From Mycobacterium florentinum (GTDB lineage: Bacteria > Actinomycetota > Actinomycetes > Mycobacteriales > Mycobacteriaceae): a stretch of DNA of 64,000 bases. The stretch spans positions 5,518,001-5,582,000 of the forward strand of contig NZ_AP022576.1 in the NCBI RefSeq assembly GCF_010730355.1, written 5' to 3'. Positions 47,567 through 56,379 of this stretch are shown here, in pieces; positions within the stretch are counted from its first letter, which is position 1; each line of letters starts with the position of its first letter. The notes under the pieces were generated by a model. That model did no database searches. It saw only the letters and a list, made by a program, of their open reading frames with translations, and had not been told where the DNA came from. The position numbers and the translations under genes are program-made.

Positions 47567-49606
47567 CTACATGGGGGCGTTGGCGGGCTGGAACATCCCG
47601 GAGCCGTCGGATTCCTCCTCGGCGCGGATCACGTGTACCACCGCGTTGATCAGCGCCAGGTGGGTGAACGCCTGCGGGAAGTTGCCCAGGTGCCGGCCGG
47701 TGCGCGGCTCGATCTCCTCGGCGTAGAGATGCAGCGGGCTGGCGTAGGACAGCAGCCGCTCACACAACCGCTTGGCCCGTGCCACCTCACCGATCTCGAC
47801 CAGCGCGGACACCAGCCAGAACGAGCAAATGGTGAACGTGCCTTCCTCGCCGGACAACCCGTCGTCGGTCTGCTCGACCCGGTAGCGCAGCACCAGGCCT
47901 TCCTCGGTGAGTTCGTTGGCGATGGCCAGCACCGTGTTGCGCACCCGCGGGTCGTCGGGCGGCAGGAATCGCGTCAGCACCACCAGCAGCAGCGAGGCAT
48001 CCAGCGCGTCACTGCCGTAGCGCTGGGTGAACACCCCGCGCGAGTCCACCCCGTTCTTGAGGATGTCGGCCTTGATCTCCTCGGCGATGACCCGCCACTG
48101 CTGGGCATAGCTCTTCTCGCCCTGCCGCTCGGCCAGTTTGGCCCCGCGGTCCAGCGCCACCCAGCACATCACCTTCGACGACGTGAAGTGCTGCGGCTCC
48201 CCGCGCACTTCCCAGATGCCGCGATCGGGCTCGCGCCAGTGCGCGATCGCCTCGTCCACCTGCTTCTTGAGTACCGGCCACAACGTCTCCGGAACCTGTT
48301 CGCGGGACTTGGCGTGCAGGTAGAACGAATCGAGGATCGAACCCCAAATGTCGTGCTGGATCTGGTCATAGGCGCCGTTGCCGATTCGTACCGGGCGCGC
48401 GTGGTCATAACCGGAAAGGTGATTCAGTTCCTCTTCGACCAGGCTGCGTTCGCCACCGACTCCGTACATCACCTGCAGCGGATGGCGCTCGTTGTTGTTC
48501 GCGCCGGACACATCGGCGATGAACGCGAAGAAGTCGTCGGCTTCGCGATCCAGGCCGAGCGTGTACAGGCCCCACAGTGCGAAGGTCGAGTCGCGGATCC
48601 AGGCGTAGCGGTAGTCCCAGTTGCGTTCGCCCCGTGGCGTCTCCGGCAGCGACGTGGTGCTGGCGGCCAGCAGCGCGCCGGTGGGCGAATAGGTCAGGCC
48701 CTTCAGGGTGAGCGCGCTGCGCTGCAGGTACGCCCGCCACGGGTGGTCGGGGAAGTTGCCGATGTTGATCCACTGCCGCCAGCACTCGGTGGTCTGCCAC
48801 ATCTTGTCGGCGGCCTCGTCGTAGGTCTGCGGCGCCGGGTGCTTGGTCCAGCTGAGCGCGACGAACACGTCGTCGCCTTCCTTCATCCGGGTGCGCGCGC
48901 GTGCTTCGCGGCCCTCCAGCCCGATGTTCAGGTTGCTGGTCAGGCGCAGCTGGGGGTGGTCGTCGGGTTGCTTGCTGGCGCGTGCGAGCGCCTCGCCGTA
49001 CGCGTTCGCCGCGTATTCCCAGGTGGGGCCGATGCGGTGGTAGTCGAACGCCGGTTCGCAACTCATGACCAGCTCGACGGTGCCGCTGACGCAGCGGACC
49101 GTGCGCAGCAGGATGTGCTCGGCGTCCCAGTCCATCGGGGTGCGGCGGTGGGTTTTGGACCGGCGCTCGATGTCATGCCAGGGGCCCATCACCAGCGCAT
49201 CGCGCACGATCAGCCAGCCGGTGTGGGTTTGCCAGGTGGTTTCCATGATCAGGCTGCCGGGCAGGTAGCGGCGGGCCGAGGGCACCGAGACGCCGTACGG
49301 GCCGAGCCGGAAATGGCCCGCACTGCGGTCGAGGATCGCGCCGAACACGCTCGGCGAGTCCGGCCGGGGCACACACAGCCATTCGACCGAACCCGCGGGG
49401 GAGATCAGGCACGTCGTTTCCCAGTCGGACAGAAATGCGTAGTCGGCGATCGGCGGAAACGGGTTGCGCAGCGCGCTGCCGGAGGTGAACGGCGCCGGCG
49501 CGCTGAAATCGAGCGGCGAGACCAGCTCCGATTGGCGTGCCGATGGAAACGCCTGCTCGGGGGCGGCGTCGGCGGGCTGGTCGGCGGGTTCGGCGTGCAT
49601 GACCAT
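47567..49606 (-). CDS. Glycoside hydrolase family 15 trehalase
   Basis: 679 aa. GH15 (alpha/alpha)6-barrel blocks are obvious: RNWDYRYAWIRDSTFAL about residue 325, the GVGGERSLVEEELNHL region, DRGIWEVRGEPQHF with the catalytic acid region, and FTICSFWLVSALVEIG. The M. tuberculosis orthologue by order, Rv2402, hydrolyses trehalose to glucose and is unusual among trehalases in belonging to GH15. No signal peptide, so it is cytoplasmic. It links trehalose recycling with the glycolipids of this window only loosely. Two ATGs lie within the first three codons; the upstream one is used. Confidence 0.88.
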   Translation of the reverse strand: MVMHAEPADQPADAAPEQAFPSARQSELVSPLDFSAPAPFTSGSALRNPFPPIADYAFLSDWETTCLISPAGSVEWLCVPRPDSPSVFGAILDRSAGHFRLGPYGVSVPSARRYLPGSLIMETTWQTHTGWLIVRDALVMGPWHDIERRSKTHRRTPMDWDAEHILLRTVRCVSGTVELVMSCEPAFDYHRIGPTWEYAANAYGEALARASKQPDDHPQLRLTSNLNIGLEGREARARTRMKEGDDVFVALSWTKHPAPQTYDEAADKMWQTTECWRQWINIGNFPDHPWRAYLQRSALTLKGLTYSPTGALLAASTTSLPETPRGERNWDYRYAWIRDSTFALWGLYTLGLDREADDFFAFIADVSGANNNERHPLQVMYGVGGERSLVEEELNHLSGYDHARPVRIGNGAYDQIQHDIWGSILDSFYLHAKSREQVPETLWPVLKKQVDEAIAHWREPDRGIWEVRGEPQHFTSSKVMCWVALDRGAKLAERQGEKSYAQQWRVIAEEIKADILKNGVDSRGVFTQRYGSDALDASLLLVVLTRFLPPDDPRVRNTVLAIANELTEEGLVLRYRVEQTDDGLSGEEGTFTICSFWLVSALVEIGEVARAKRLCERLLSYASPLHLYAEEIEPRTGRHLGNFPQAFTHLALINAVVHVIRAEEESDGSGMFQPANAPM

Positions 49607-49682
49607 CTCGCCATCATCATCTGTCGACCCGCCCGGCGTCCATTATTTGCCGACGTGACGCATTGCGGCGACGGTCGGCGAG

Positions 49683-50909
49683 TTACCCGTGCGGTCTGGC
49701 GAATTCCGGTGCGTGTTCGGACAGCGGACCGATCGCCACCAAGTAGGCGAGCACTCGCCGCAGCGCCGGCAACCGGCCGGCCAGCCGAACGCCCCGGGGC
49801 GCGTCGCCGTCGTTTCCGGCCACCACGTCGGCGACCACTTGGGCGTGGATCGTCCGTTGCACGGCCTGGATGATCGCGGTGGGTATCCAGCGGCGCACCT
49901 GCACCCGTAACAGCTCGCGTGTGGTTAGCCGTCCGGCATGCAGCGGGCCGGCCAGCAATCGCGCGGTGGCCACCGCATCGGCGACCGCGAGGTTGATTCC
50001 CACCCCGCCGACCGGCGACATCGCGTGCGCCGCGTCGCCGATGCACAGGGCGCCGTCGGTGTACCAGCGGCGCAGCCGATCGAGTTGCACGTCAAGCAGT
50101 TTCACGTCGTCGAACGAAGTCAGTGTGCCGACCCGGTCGCCGAGCCAGGGCACCAGATTCACCAGCACCTGGTGCAACGCCTCGATGCCCTCCGACCGCA
50201 TTTCGGTGTCGGCGCCCTTGGGGATGATGTAGGCGATCTGGTAGTAGTCGCCGCGGTCGATCATGATGAGCCCGTGTCCGGACACGAACCTGCCGGCCAG
50301 TCCGCTCGGGTCGTCGGGATGGCGAGGCAACCGGAACCACCAGACATCCATCGGGGCGCCGAACCGTCGCGGTTCGAATCCGATCGCGGAGCGCACCGTG
50401 GACCCGCGCCCGTCGCAGGCCACCGTCAGCAAAGCACGCATCTGCTTGCTCTCACCGCTGGAGTCGCGGTAGGTGACGCCGGTGACGCGGTCGCCGTCGC
50501 GAACCACTCCGGTCACCTCGGTGCTGCGTAACAACCGGAAGCTGGGTTCGGTCTCGGCCGCGGTGGCCAACAGCTCCAGGAAGTCCCACTGCGGCACCAG
50601 GGCGATGTGCTGATGCGCGCCCGGCAGGTGGGACAAGTCGAGGTTCAACGGTTGGCCTTGCATCTCCAATTGGATGCTGTCGATCAGGCGGTGGGGGAGC
50701 TGGGCGAAGCGCGATCCCAAACCGAGTTCGTCAAGCAGGCGCAGCGTGCTGGCGTGCACGGTGTCGCCCCGGAAGTCACGCAGGAAATCCGCGTGTTTTT
50801 CCATCACCGTGACTCTTACACCGCCGCGCGCTAACAGCAGGCCAAGCACCATGCCGGCCGGACCGCCGCCGGCGATGACACAGGTGGTTTCCTCGGATGC
50901 GACAGCCAC
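49683..50909 (-). CDS. FAD-dependent aromatic hydroxylase-type monooxygenase
   Basis: 408 aa from GTG 50909. The Rossmann fingerprint CVIAGGGPAGMVLGLLLARGG begins near residue 10, the DG motif in VACDGRGSTVRSAIG is mid-protein, and the GD motif is ALCIGDAAHAMSPVGGVGIN. These are the three signatures of class A flavoprotein monooxygenases (p-hydroxybenzoate hydroxylase/UbiH family). The substrate is unknown. The open frame extends 129 bp further upstream into the divergent membrane gene and is not used. It lies 76 bp upstream of the trehalase gene on the same strand. Not part of the M. tuberculosis order as I recall it. Confidence 0.8.
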   Translation of the reverse strand: MAVASEETTCVIAGGGPAGMVLGLLLARGGVRVTVMEKHADFLRDFRGDTVHASTLRLLDELGLGSRFAQLPHRLIDSIQLEMQGQPLNLDLSHLPGAHQHIALVPQWDFLELLATAAETEPSFRLLRSTEVTGVVRDGDRVTGVTYRDSSGESKQMRALLTVACDGRGSTVRSAIGFEPRRFGAPMDVWWFRLPRHPDDPSGLAGRFVSGHGLIMIDRGDYYQIAYIIPKGADTEMRSEGIEALHQVLVNLVPWLGDRVGTLTSFDDVKLLDVQLDRLRRWYTDGALCIGDAAHAMSPVGGVGINLAVADAVATARLLAGPLHAGRLTTRELLRVQVRRWIPTAIIQAVQRTIHAQVVADVVAGNDGDAPRGVRLAGRLPALRRVLAYLVAIGPLSEHAPEFARPHG

Positions 50910-50955
50910 CCGCCGATCTTCACATATTGGTGTTTCGACTGCTCGGACGAATAGT

Positions 50956-51159
50956 GTGAGCCCGGTGAACGGGTTCCTCAATTGGTGGGACGGAAATGAG
51001 CTGTGGATTTCCGGACTTCCCTTCGTGCTGCAGGCCATGGTGGTGATGCCCGTCGTGCTGGCGGTCGCCTACATCGCGGCGGTGGCGCTGGACGCCGTGC
51101 TCAGCAAAGGGATGGAGCTGTTGCAGCGTGCCCGTCAGATCGATGGGACGCCCAGGTAA
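50956..51159 (+). CDS. Small membrane protein (Rv2401A-like)
   Basis: 67 aa from GTG 50956 (or 64 aa from GTG 50965). An amphipathic start (NGFLNWWDGNELW) is followed by one helix of ~24 residues (VLQAMVVMPVVLAVAYIAAVAL) and a charged tail. No known domain. A small membrane protein is annotated near this place in M. tuberculosis, upstream of the sulfate transport operon. It is divergent from the monooxygenase, with 46 bp between starts. Function unknown. Confidence 0.6.
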   Translation: MSPVNGFLNWWDGNELWISGLPFVLQAMVVMPVVLAVAYIAAVALDAVLSKGMELLQRARQIDGTPR

Positions 51160-51164
51160 TCGGC

Positions 51165-51242
51165 ATGCCCCGGTCTCAGGTGACGCTGGTTCTCGTCACG
51201 CTCGTGGTGTTGGTGATCGTCGCCTGGTGGGTGACGCACTGA
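51165..51242 (+). CDS. Predicted 25-aa single-helix membrane peptide
   Basis: ATG 51165 opens a 25-codon frame whose product is one hydrophobic helix (VTLVLVTLVVLVIVAWWV) with a short basic head (MPRSQ). It begins 5 bp after the stop of the 67-aa membrane protein, so the two could be one transcript. GC-rich DNA can give such frames by chance; conservation would decide. Confidence 0.35.
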   Translation: MPRSQVTLVLVTLVVLVIVAWWVTH

Positions 51243-51300
51243 GGCGGGCGCGCCGACTTGCGCCCAGACCCGGTCCGGTGGCGGGCCAGCGATTTCCTGT

Positions 51301-51313
51301 TAGGCTTCGCGCC
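51301..51313 (+). promoter_or_regulatory. Predicted promoter of the subI leader (leaderless)
   Basis: TAGGCT at 51301-51306 fits TANNNT. Seven nt later comes the ATG of the cysteine-rich leader ORF, so the transcript should begin at or within a base of that ATG. No -35 hexamer is clear. Confidence 0.5.
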
Positions 51314-51370
51314 ATGCACCTGACTTCCGAAGCCCCGGAATGTGATGTCTTCGTGCACTGTTGTCGCTGA
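51314..51370 (+). CDS. Cysteine-rich leader peptide of the sulfate transport operon
   Basis: 18 aa: MHLTSEAPECDVFVHCCR. Three of the last nine codons are TGT (Cys), two adjacent just before the end. The ORF seems leaderless (-10 box 7 nt upstream) and ends 109 nt before subI. Leaderless polycysteine small ORFs act in M. smegmatis as cysteine-sensing attenuators: low Cys-tRNA slows the ribosome and lets the operon be translated. The subI Shine-Dalgarno segment GAAAGGC (51468-51474) is perfectly complementary to GCCTTTC (51427-51433), and that arm overlaps a competing hairpin (51423-51428 with 51437-51442). The parts of a switch are therefore present. The peptide itself probably has no function. 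Confidence 0.72.
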   Translation: MHLTSEAPECDVFVHCCR

Positions 51371-51479
51371 CTACCACCCGCGCGCGGTTTGGTACGGAGT
51401 TCGCGAATTCCCCGGACGTTTTCGTTGCCTTTCCGCAGCAACGGACCGATATCCGTAAGCCCGCATCGAAAGGCCGTCA

Positions 51480-52517
51480 ATGCATATGGACAACGCCAGC
51501 GCCACGCGCTGGCGGCCTCTCGTCGCGCTCGCACTGATCGTCGGTGTTGTCGCGGCTTGTGGCGGCGGCCCCAGCGACGTCGTCGGCGGCAGTGGGCCGT
51601 CGGGCGCGCATACCACCATCACCCTGGTCGCCTACTCCGCCCCAGAACCCGGATGGAGCAAGGTGATTCCCGCATTCCAGTCCTCCGAGGAGGGCAAGAG
51701 CGTGCAGGTGATCACCTCCTACGGCGCCTCCGGTGACCAGTCCCGCGGGGTTGCCGAAGGGAAGCCGGCCGACCTGGTGAACTTCTCCGTCGAGCCCGAC
51801 ATCACCCGATTGGTCAAGGCTGGCAAGGTTTCCAAAGACTGGAACTCCGATGCGACCAAGGGCATCCCGTTCGGGTCGGTGGTGACTTTCGTAGTGCGCA
51901 AAGGCAATCCGAAGAACATCAGGGACTGGGATGACCTGCTGCGGCCCGGCGTCGAGGTCATCACGCCCAGCCCGCTGAGTTCGGGCTCGGCTAAATGGAA
52001 TCTGCTCGCCCCGTATGCCGCCAAGAGCGAGGGCGGCCGGAATAGCCAGGCGGGGATCGACTTTGTCAGCCAGTTGGTGCGAGACCACGTGAAATTGCGC
52101 CCCGGGTCCGGTCGGGAAGCCACCGACGTTTTCGTCCAGGGCAGCGGCGACGTGTTGATCAGCTACGAGAACGAGGCCATCGCCACTGAGCGGCAAGGAA
52201 AGCCGGTCGAACACGTCACCCCGCCGCAGACCTTCAAGATCGAAAACCCGCTGGCGGTGGTGACAACGACCCCGCACCTGGACGCCGCCACCGCGTTCCG
52301 CAACTTCCAGTACACGGCGGCAGCGCAGAAGTTGTGGGCGCAGGCCGGTTTTCGGCCGGTTGACCCGTCGGTCGCGGCCGAATTCAGGGACCAGTTCCCG
52401 TTGCCGTCGAAGCTGTGGACGATCGCCGACCTGGGCGGCTGGGCCACGGTCGATCCGCAGCTTTTCGACAAGAACAACGGCAGCATCACCAAGATCTATA
52501 CGAAGGCCACCGGATGA
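51480..52517 (+). CDS. subI: Sulfate-binding lipoprotein of the CysTWA ABC transporter
   Basis: 345 aa. A lipoprotein signal ends at VVAAC (Cys near 27), anchoring the protein outside the membrane. Periplasmic sulfate-binding family blocks: YSAPEPGWSKVIPAFQ, TSYGASGDQSRGVAEG, NPKNIRDWDDLLRPG, TPSPLSSGSAKWN and YENEAIATERQGK. It delivers sulfate to CysT/CysW. ATG 51480 has AAAGG 7 nt upstream; ATG 51486 is a second possibility. The stop overlaps cysT (ATGA). Translation is probably under the cysteine leader described above. Confidence 0.93.
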   Translation: MHMDNASATRWRPLVALALIVGVVAACGGGPSDVVGGSGPSGAHTTITLVAYSAPEPGWSKVIPAFQSSEEGKSVQVITSYGASGDQSRGVAEGKPADLVNFSVEPDITRLVKAGKVSKDWNSDATKGIPFGSVVTFVVRKGNPKNIRDWDDLLRPGVEVITPSPLSSGSAKWNLLAPYAAKSEGGRNSQAGIDFVSQLVRDHVKLRPGSGREATDVFVQGSGDVLISYENEAIATERQGKPVEHVTPPQTFKIENPLAVVTTTPHLDAATAFRNFQYTAAAQKLWAQAGFRPVDPSVAAEFRDQFPLPSKLWTIADLGGWATVDPQLFDKNNGSITKIYTKATG

Positions 52518-53392
52518 CCGTGACGACGACCCCGGACCCGGAAGCGATCAGGCCCGAGCTCGACGAGCCCGGTGTGCAGCTGGCCGCAGGGTCTTTCGGG
52601 CGACGCGGCAACTCGTCGCTTCGCGTCGGGGTGGCGACGCTGTGGCTGTCGGTGATCGTGCTGCTACCGCTGGCCGCCATCGTGTGGCAGGCCGCCGGTG
52701 GCGGTTGGCGGGCATTCACCGAGGCCGTGACGTCGCGTGCCGCGCTGGACTCGTTTCAGGTGACGCTGACCATTTCCGCCGGGGTCACGGTGGTCAACCT
52801 GCTTTTCGGCCTGCTGATCGCCTGGGTGCTGGTGCGTGACGACTTCCCCGGCAAGCGTCTTGTCGACGCGATCATCGACCTGCCGTTCGCATTGCCGACG
52901 ATCGTGGCCAGCCTGGTGATGTTGGCGTTGTACGGGAAAAACAGCCCGGTGGGCCTTCATCTTCAGCACACCGCGTGGGGCGTGGCGGTGGCGCTGGCGT
53001 TCGTCACCCTGCCGTTCGTGGTGCGAGCCGTTCAGCCGGTGCTGCTGGAAATCGATCGCGAGACCGAGGAGGCCGCGGCGTCGCTGGGCGCCAGCGGGCG
53101 CAAGGTCTTCACCTCCGTCGTGTTGCCGGCGTTGTTGCCGGCGTTGTTGTCCGGTGCGGGCCTGGCTTTTTCGCGGGCCATCGGCGAGTTCGGTTCGGTG
53201 GTGTTGATCGGTGGCGCGGTGCCCGGTAAGACCGAAGTCTCGTCGCAGTGGATCCGGACCTTGATCGAGAACGACGACCGTACCGGTGCCGCCGCGATAT
53301 CCATTGTGTTGCTGCTGGTCTCGTTCGTCGTGCTGTTCGTCTTGCGCCTGGTCGGCGCCCGCGCGGCCCGGCACGAAGAGAGGTCGAAGTGA
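52514..53392 (+). CDS. cysT: Sulfate ABC transporter permease CysT
   Basis: 292 aa with about six helices. The EAA loop that docks on the ATPase is EEAAASLGASGRKVF, followed by the conserved LPALLPALLSGAGLAFSRAIGEFG region. It pairs with CysW to form the membrane channel for sulfate/thiosulfate. ATG 52514 overlaps the subI stop by 4 bp; the longer frame upstream is subI out of frame. A 12-bp direct repeat (53123-53146) lies in the helix just after the EAA loop and encodes part of the LPALLPALL run. Confidence 0.94.
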   Translation: MTVTTTPDPEAIRPELDEPGVQLAAGSFGRRGNSSLRVGVATLWLSVIVLLPLAAIVWQAAGGGWRAFTEAVTSRAALDSFQVTLTISAGVTVVNLLFGLLIAWVLVRDDFPGKRLVDAIIDLPFALPTIVASLVMLALYGKNSPVGLHLQHTAWGVAVALAFVTLPFVVRAVQPVLLEIDRETEEAAASLGASGRKVFTSVVLPALLPALLSGAGLAFSRAIGEFGSVVLIGGAVPGKTEVSSQWIRTLIENDDRTGAAAISIVLLLVSFVVLFVLRLVGARAARHEERSK

Positions 53393-54207
53393 CATCGTCG
53401 CCGTGGGTTCGCTACCTCACCCGGTATGTGGCACTGGCCTACGTCCTGGTGTTGCTGATCATCCCGGTGGCGCTGATCTTGTGGCGGACGTTCACCCCCG
53501 GGTTCGGTCAGTTCCTCGACTGGATCAGCACCCCGGCGGCGATATCAGCACTGGACTTGTCACTGCTGGTGGTGGCCATCGTGGTGCCGCTGAACGTCTT
53601 CTTTGGTATCCCTACCGCACTTGTCCTGGCACGCAACAAATTTCGTGGTAAGGGTGTGCTGCAGGCGGTCATCGACCTGCCGTTCGCCGTTTCGCCCGTC
53701 ATCGTTGGTGTGGCGTTGATCGTGCTGTGGGGGTCCGCCGGTGCGCTGGGTTTCATGGAGAAAGACCTGGGCCTGAAAATAATCTTCGGCTTGCCCGGCA
53801 TTGTGCTTGCCAGCATCTTCGTCACGTTGCCGTTCGTGGTGCGTGAAGTCGAGCCGGTGCTCCATGAGCTGGGAACCGACCAGGAGGAAGCGGCGGCCAC
53901 CCTGGGTTCTGGTTGGTGGCAGACCTTTTGGCGGATCACGCTGCCGTCCATCCGGTGGGGCCTGACCTACGGCATCGTGCTGACCATTGCTCGTACTCTC
54001 GGTGAGTTCGGCGCGGTGACCATCGTGTCGTCCAATCTTCCCGGGAAGTCGCAGACACTGACGCTGCTGGTCTCGGACCGCTATAACCGGGGAGCCGAAT
54101 ACGGCGCCTACGCGTTGTCGACGTTGTTGATGGGTGTTGCCGTGGCCGTGCTCATCGTTCAGGTGATTCTCGATGCGCGCCGGGCGCGAGCAGCGAGCAA
54201 GGCGTGA
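53389..54207 (+). CDS. cysW: Sulfate ABC transporter permease CysW
   Basis: 272 aa, equal to the M. tuberculosis protein. Six helices, the EAA loop [17 protein letters not shown] and the [20 protein letters not shown] segment typical of CysW. GTG 53389 overlaps the cysT stop as GTGA, so the two permeases are coupled and made in equal amounts. It is followed 14 bp later by cysA1 with its own good Shine-Dalgarno. Confidence 0.94.
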   Translation: MTSSPWVRYLTRYVALAYVLVLLIIPVALILWRTFTPGFGQFLDWISTPAAISALDLSLLVVAIVVPLNVFFGIPTALVLARNKFRGKGVLQAVIDLPFAVSPVIVGVALIVLWGSAGALGFMEKDLGLKIIFGLPGIVLASIFVTLPFVVREVEPVLHELGTDQEEAAATLGSGWWQTFWRITLPSIRWGLTYGIVLTIARTLGEFGAVTIVSSNLPGKSQTLTLLVSDRYNRGAEYGAYALSTLLMGVAVAVLIVQVILDARRARAASKA

Positions 54208-54221
54208 CAAGGAGAACGGAC

Positions 54222-55295
54222 ATGACCGACGCCAAAACCGGCGACCTCGCGATCACCGTGCGCGACGCCAACAAACGCTACGGCGATTTCGTCGCATTGG
54301 AACACGTGGACTTCGTCGTTCCCACCGGCTCGCTGACGGCATTGCTCGGGCCCAGCGGTTCGGGCAAGTCGACCCTGCTGCGCACCATCGCCGGCCTCGA
54401 CCAGCCCGACACCGGGACGATCACGATCAACGGCCGGGACGTCACCCGGGTGCCGCCGCAACGGCGCGGCATCGGATTCGTGTTCCAGCATTACGCCGCG
54501 TTCAAGCACATGACGGTCCGCGACAATGTCGCGTACGGACTGAAGATCCGCAAGCGACCCAAGGCCGAGGTCAAGGACAAGGTCGACAACCTGCTGGAAG
54601 TGGTGGGGCTCAGCGGATTTCAGGGTCGTTACCCCAACCAGCTCTCCGGCGGTCAGCGCCAGCGGATGGCGCTGGCGCGAGCGTTGGCCGTCGACCCGCA
54701 AGTGCTGTTGCTCGACGAGCCGTTCGGCGCGCTGGACGCCAAGGTCCGCGAGGATCTGCGGGCCTGGTTACGGCGCCTGCACGACGAGGTCCACGTCACC
54801 ACGGTGCTGGTCACCCACGATCAGGCCGAGGCGCTCGATGTGGCCGACCGGATTGCGGTGCTCAACAAGGGCCGTATCGAGCAGGTCGGATCCCCGACCG
54901 AGGTCTACGACGCTCCCGCGAACGCGTTCGTGATGTCGTTTTTGGGTGCGGTCTCGACACTGAACGGCAGTTTGGTTCGCCCGCACGACATTCGGGTCGG
55001 CCGCAATCCCGAGATGGCGATCGCCGGCGGCGACAGCGCCGCCGAGTCCATCGGGGTGGTCCGCGCGACCGTCGACCGGGTGGTGGCGCTGGGCTTCGAG
55101 GTACGCGTCGAGTTGACCAGCGCGGCCACCGGCGGCAGCTTCACCGCCCAAATCACCCGAGGCGACGCCGAGGCACTGGCCCTTAAGGACGGCGACACCG
55201 TGTACGTGCGCGCGACGCGCGTGCCGTCCAGCATCGCCGCTACCGCGCCGTTGGGGAGCGCCGACGAAGATCAGAGCACGTTGACGTCGGCTTGA
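54222..55295 (+). CDS. cysA1: Sulfate ABC transporter ATPase CysA
   Basis: 357 aa from ATG 54222, set by AAGGAG 7 nt upstream; a GTG 18 bp earlier is less likely. Walker [11 protein letters not shown]-loop [14 protein letters not shown], signature [15 protein letters not shown], Walker [13 protein letters not shown] and the H-loop [10 protein letters not shown] are all intact. A TOBE-like regulatory domain follows ([12 protein letters not shown]). It powers sulfate import by subI-CysTW. Last gene of the operon, 3 bp from the stop of the convergent unknown gene. Confidence 0.95.
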   Translation: MTDAKTGDLAITVRDANKRYGDFVALEHVDFVVPTGSLTALLGPSGSGKSTLLRTIAGLDQPDTGTITINGRDVTRVPPQRRGIGFVFQHYAAFKHMTVRDNVAYGLKIRKRPKAEVKDKVDNLLEVVGLSGFQGRYPNQLSGGQRQRMALARALAVDPQVLLLDEPFGALDAKVREDLRAWLRRLHDEVHVTTVLVTHDQAEALDVADRIAVLNKGRIEQVGSPTEVYDAPANAFVMSFLGAVSTLNGSLVRPHDIRVGRNPEMAIAGGDSAAESIGVVRATVDRVVALGFEVRVELTSAATGGSFTAQITRGDAEALALKDGDTVYVRATRVPSSIAATAPLGSADEDQSTLTSA

Positions 55296-55298
55296 GTG

Positions 55299-55628
55299 TT
55301 ACTGCTGCGTCGACCAATAGGGCGGCCGCTGCGTGAGCCGCTCGATGTATTCGGTCACCGTCAGCTCGTCGGATTCGGCGGTATCGTCACCGTGCGCGAA
55401 CGGGCACCATCGCGGATCGGCTTCGATGATCCACACCGCTTCGAGTTCCACCTCGGGTACCGGGGTGCCCGGCGGCGGCGAGATCAGGTCCGCGGCGAAT
55501 CCTTCCGCGCCGGGCCAGGTGAGGCCGTCGCTGTAAATGACTTCGTTGTTCCGGTTTTGGGCGACGACATGGTAGTGCGGCAGGCCGGCCAGATGCTTGG
55601 CGAGCCGGTGCGAGTCGTGATCGCCCAT
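55299..55628 (-). CDS. Conserved-looking hypothetical protein
   Basis: 109 aa, acidic and soluble. The sequence (HYHVVAQNRNNEVIYSDGLTWPG; EAVWIIEADPRWCPFAHGDD) has no signature I recognise. Codon choice follows the genome, with strong third-position GC. It stands between the two sulfur operons, convergent with cysA1 and in the same direction as che1-cysH-sirA, 37 bp after the che1 stop, so it may be the last gene of that operon. A link to sulfur metabolism rests only on position. Confidence 0.55.
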   Translation of the reverse strand: MGDHDSHRLAKHLAGLPHYHVVAQNRNNEVIYSDGLTWPGAEGFAADLISPPPGTPVPEVELEAVWIIEADPRWCPFAHGDDTAESDELTVTEYIERLTQRPPYWSTQQ

Positions 55629-55665
55629 TGCGCCATGTTAGTGGTGCAAGCGATTTGATGTCGCC

Positions 55666-56379
55666 TCAGGCAGCGATCTGTTCGGCGGCCGTAGCGGCGA
55701 AGCGATCCAGCACCGTCTCGGCCACCAAACGGTGGGCACCCAGCGGGGCGGCCATCTCGATGCGGGCCTTCGCGGCGAATCTTTGTACCCGGTCGGGTAT
55801 TAACCCCGGAGCCAGGAACCACGGCGCGATGATCACCCGGCCGGCGCGCTGGCGGCGCAGCCGGCCCAGCGCTTCGGCCAGCGAGCGTTCCTGTTGGGTG
55901 GCGAACGCGGTAGTTGCCCCTGCCCAACTCGTGCCCGCCAACAGCTTTGGCGCCACCCGTCCCGTGCGGGCGTTCACCGCCAGGTCGGATGTGCCGATCG
56001 CCACGACGAGAACACCGACACTGTCATCGAGGCGCGAGACCCCCAGCTCCGTCACGCGCCGACGCAGCACCGACACCAGCCGGTCGTCCTCACCGAGCAC
56101 CGGTGCCTGCGATACGTGTTGGGTCGTAACGCAATCGGCGATCTGGGCAGGGATGTCGACCCGGGCGTGGTAGGCGTTGGCCAACAGCAGCGGGGTGACC
56201 ACCGCCGGGCCATCCACCGACGTCAGCACATCGGCCAGGCTGGGTGAGCTGTGTTCCAGGAATGCCAGTCGCACATCGAGATTCGGCCGCAAGCTCGCCA
56301 CCTGGCCGGCGACGGCCCGCGCGTTGGCCGCCGACCGTGGATCCTTGCTTCCGTGCGCGGTCAGCACGAGCGTGGTCAC
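55666..56379 (-). CDS. che1: Sirohydrochlorin ferrochelatase/CbiX-type chelatase
   Basis: 237 aa from GTG 56379, which overlaps the cysH stop (GTGA). Two CbiX-like halves: TTLVLTAHGSKDPRSAANA with the metal His, LLLANAYHARVDIPAQI, and a second half VLVVAIGTSDLAVNARTG with LAPGLIPDRVQ. Class II chelatases insert Fe2+ into sirohydrochlorin. Being coupled to cysH and sirA, it should provide siroheme for the sulfite reductase of the same operon. The orthologue by order is Rv2393. Cobalt insertion for B12 is the alternative. Confidence 0.87.
   Translation of the reverse strand: MTTLVLTAHGSKDPRSAANARAVAGQVASLRPNLDVRLAFLEHSSPSLADVLTSVDGPAVVTPLLLANAYHARVDIPAQIADCVTTQHVSQAPVLGEDDRLVSVLRRRVTELGVSRLDDSVGVLVVAIGTSDLAVNARTGRVAPKLLAGTSWAGATTAFATQQERSLAEALGRLRRQRAGRVIIAPWFLAPGLIPDRVQRFAAKARIEMAAPLGAHRLVAETVLDRFAATAAEQIAA

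Noticed and set aside
47633..49873. 746-codon open frame antisense to the trehalase gene
   Set aside because: Same cause: high third-position GC keeps the opposite frame open. No family similarity or Shine-Dalgarno.
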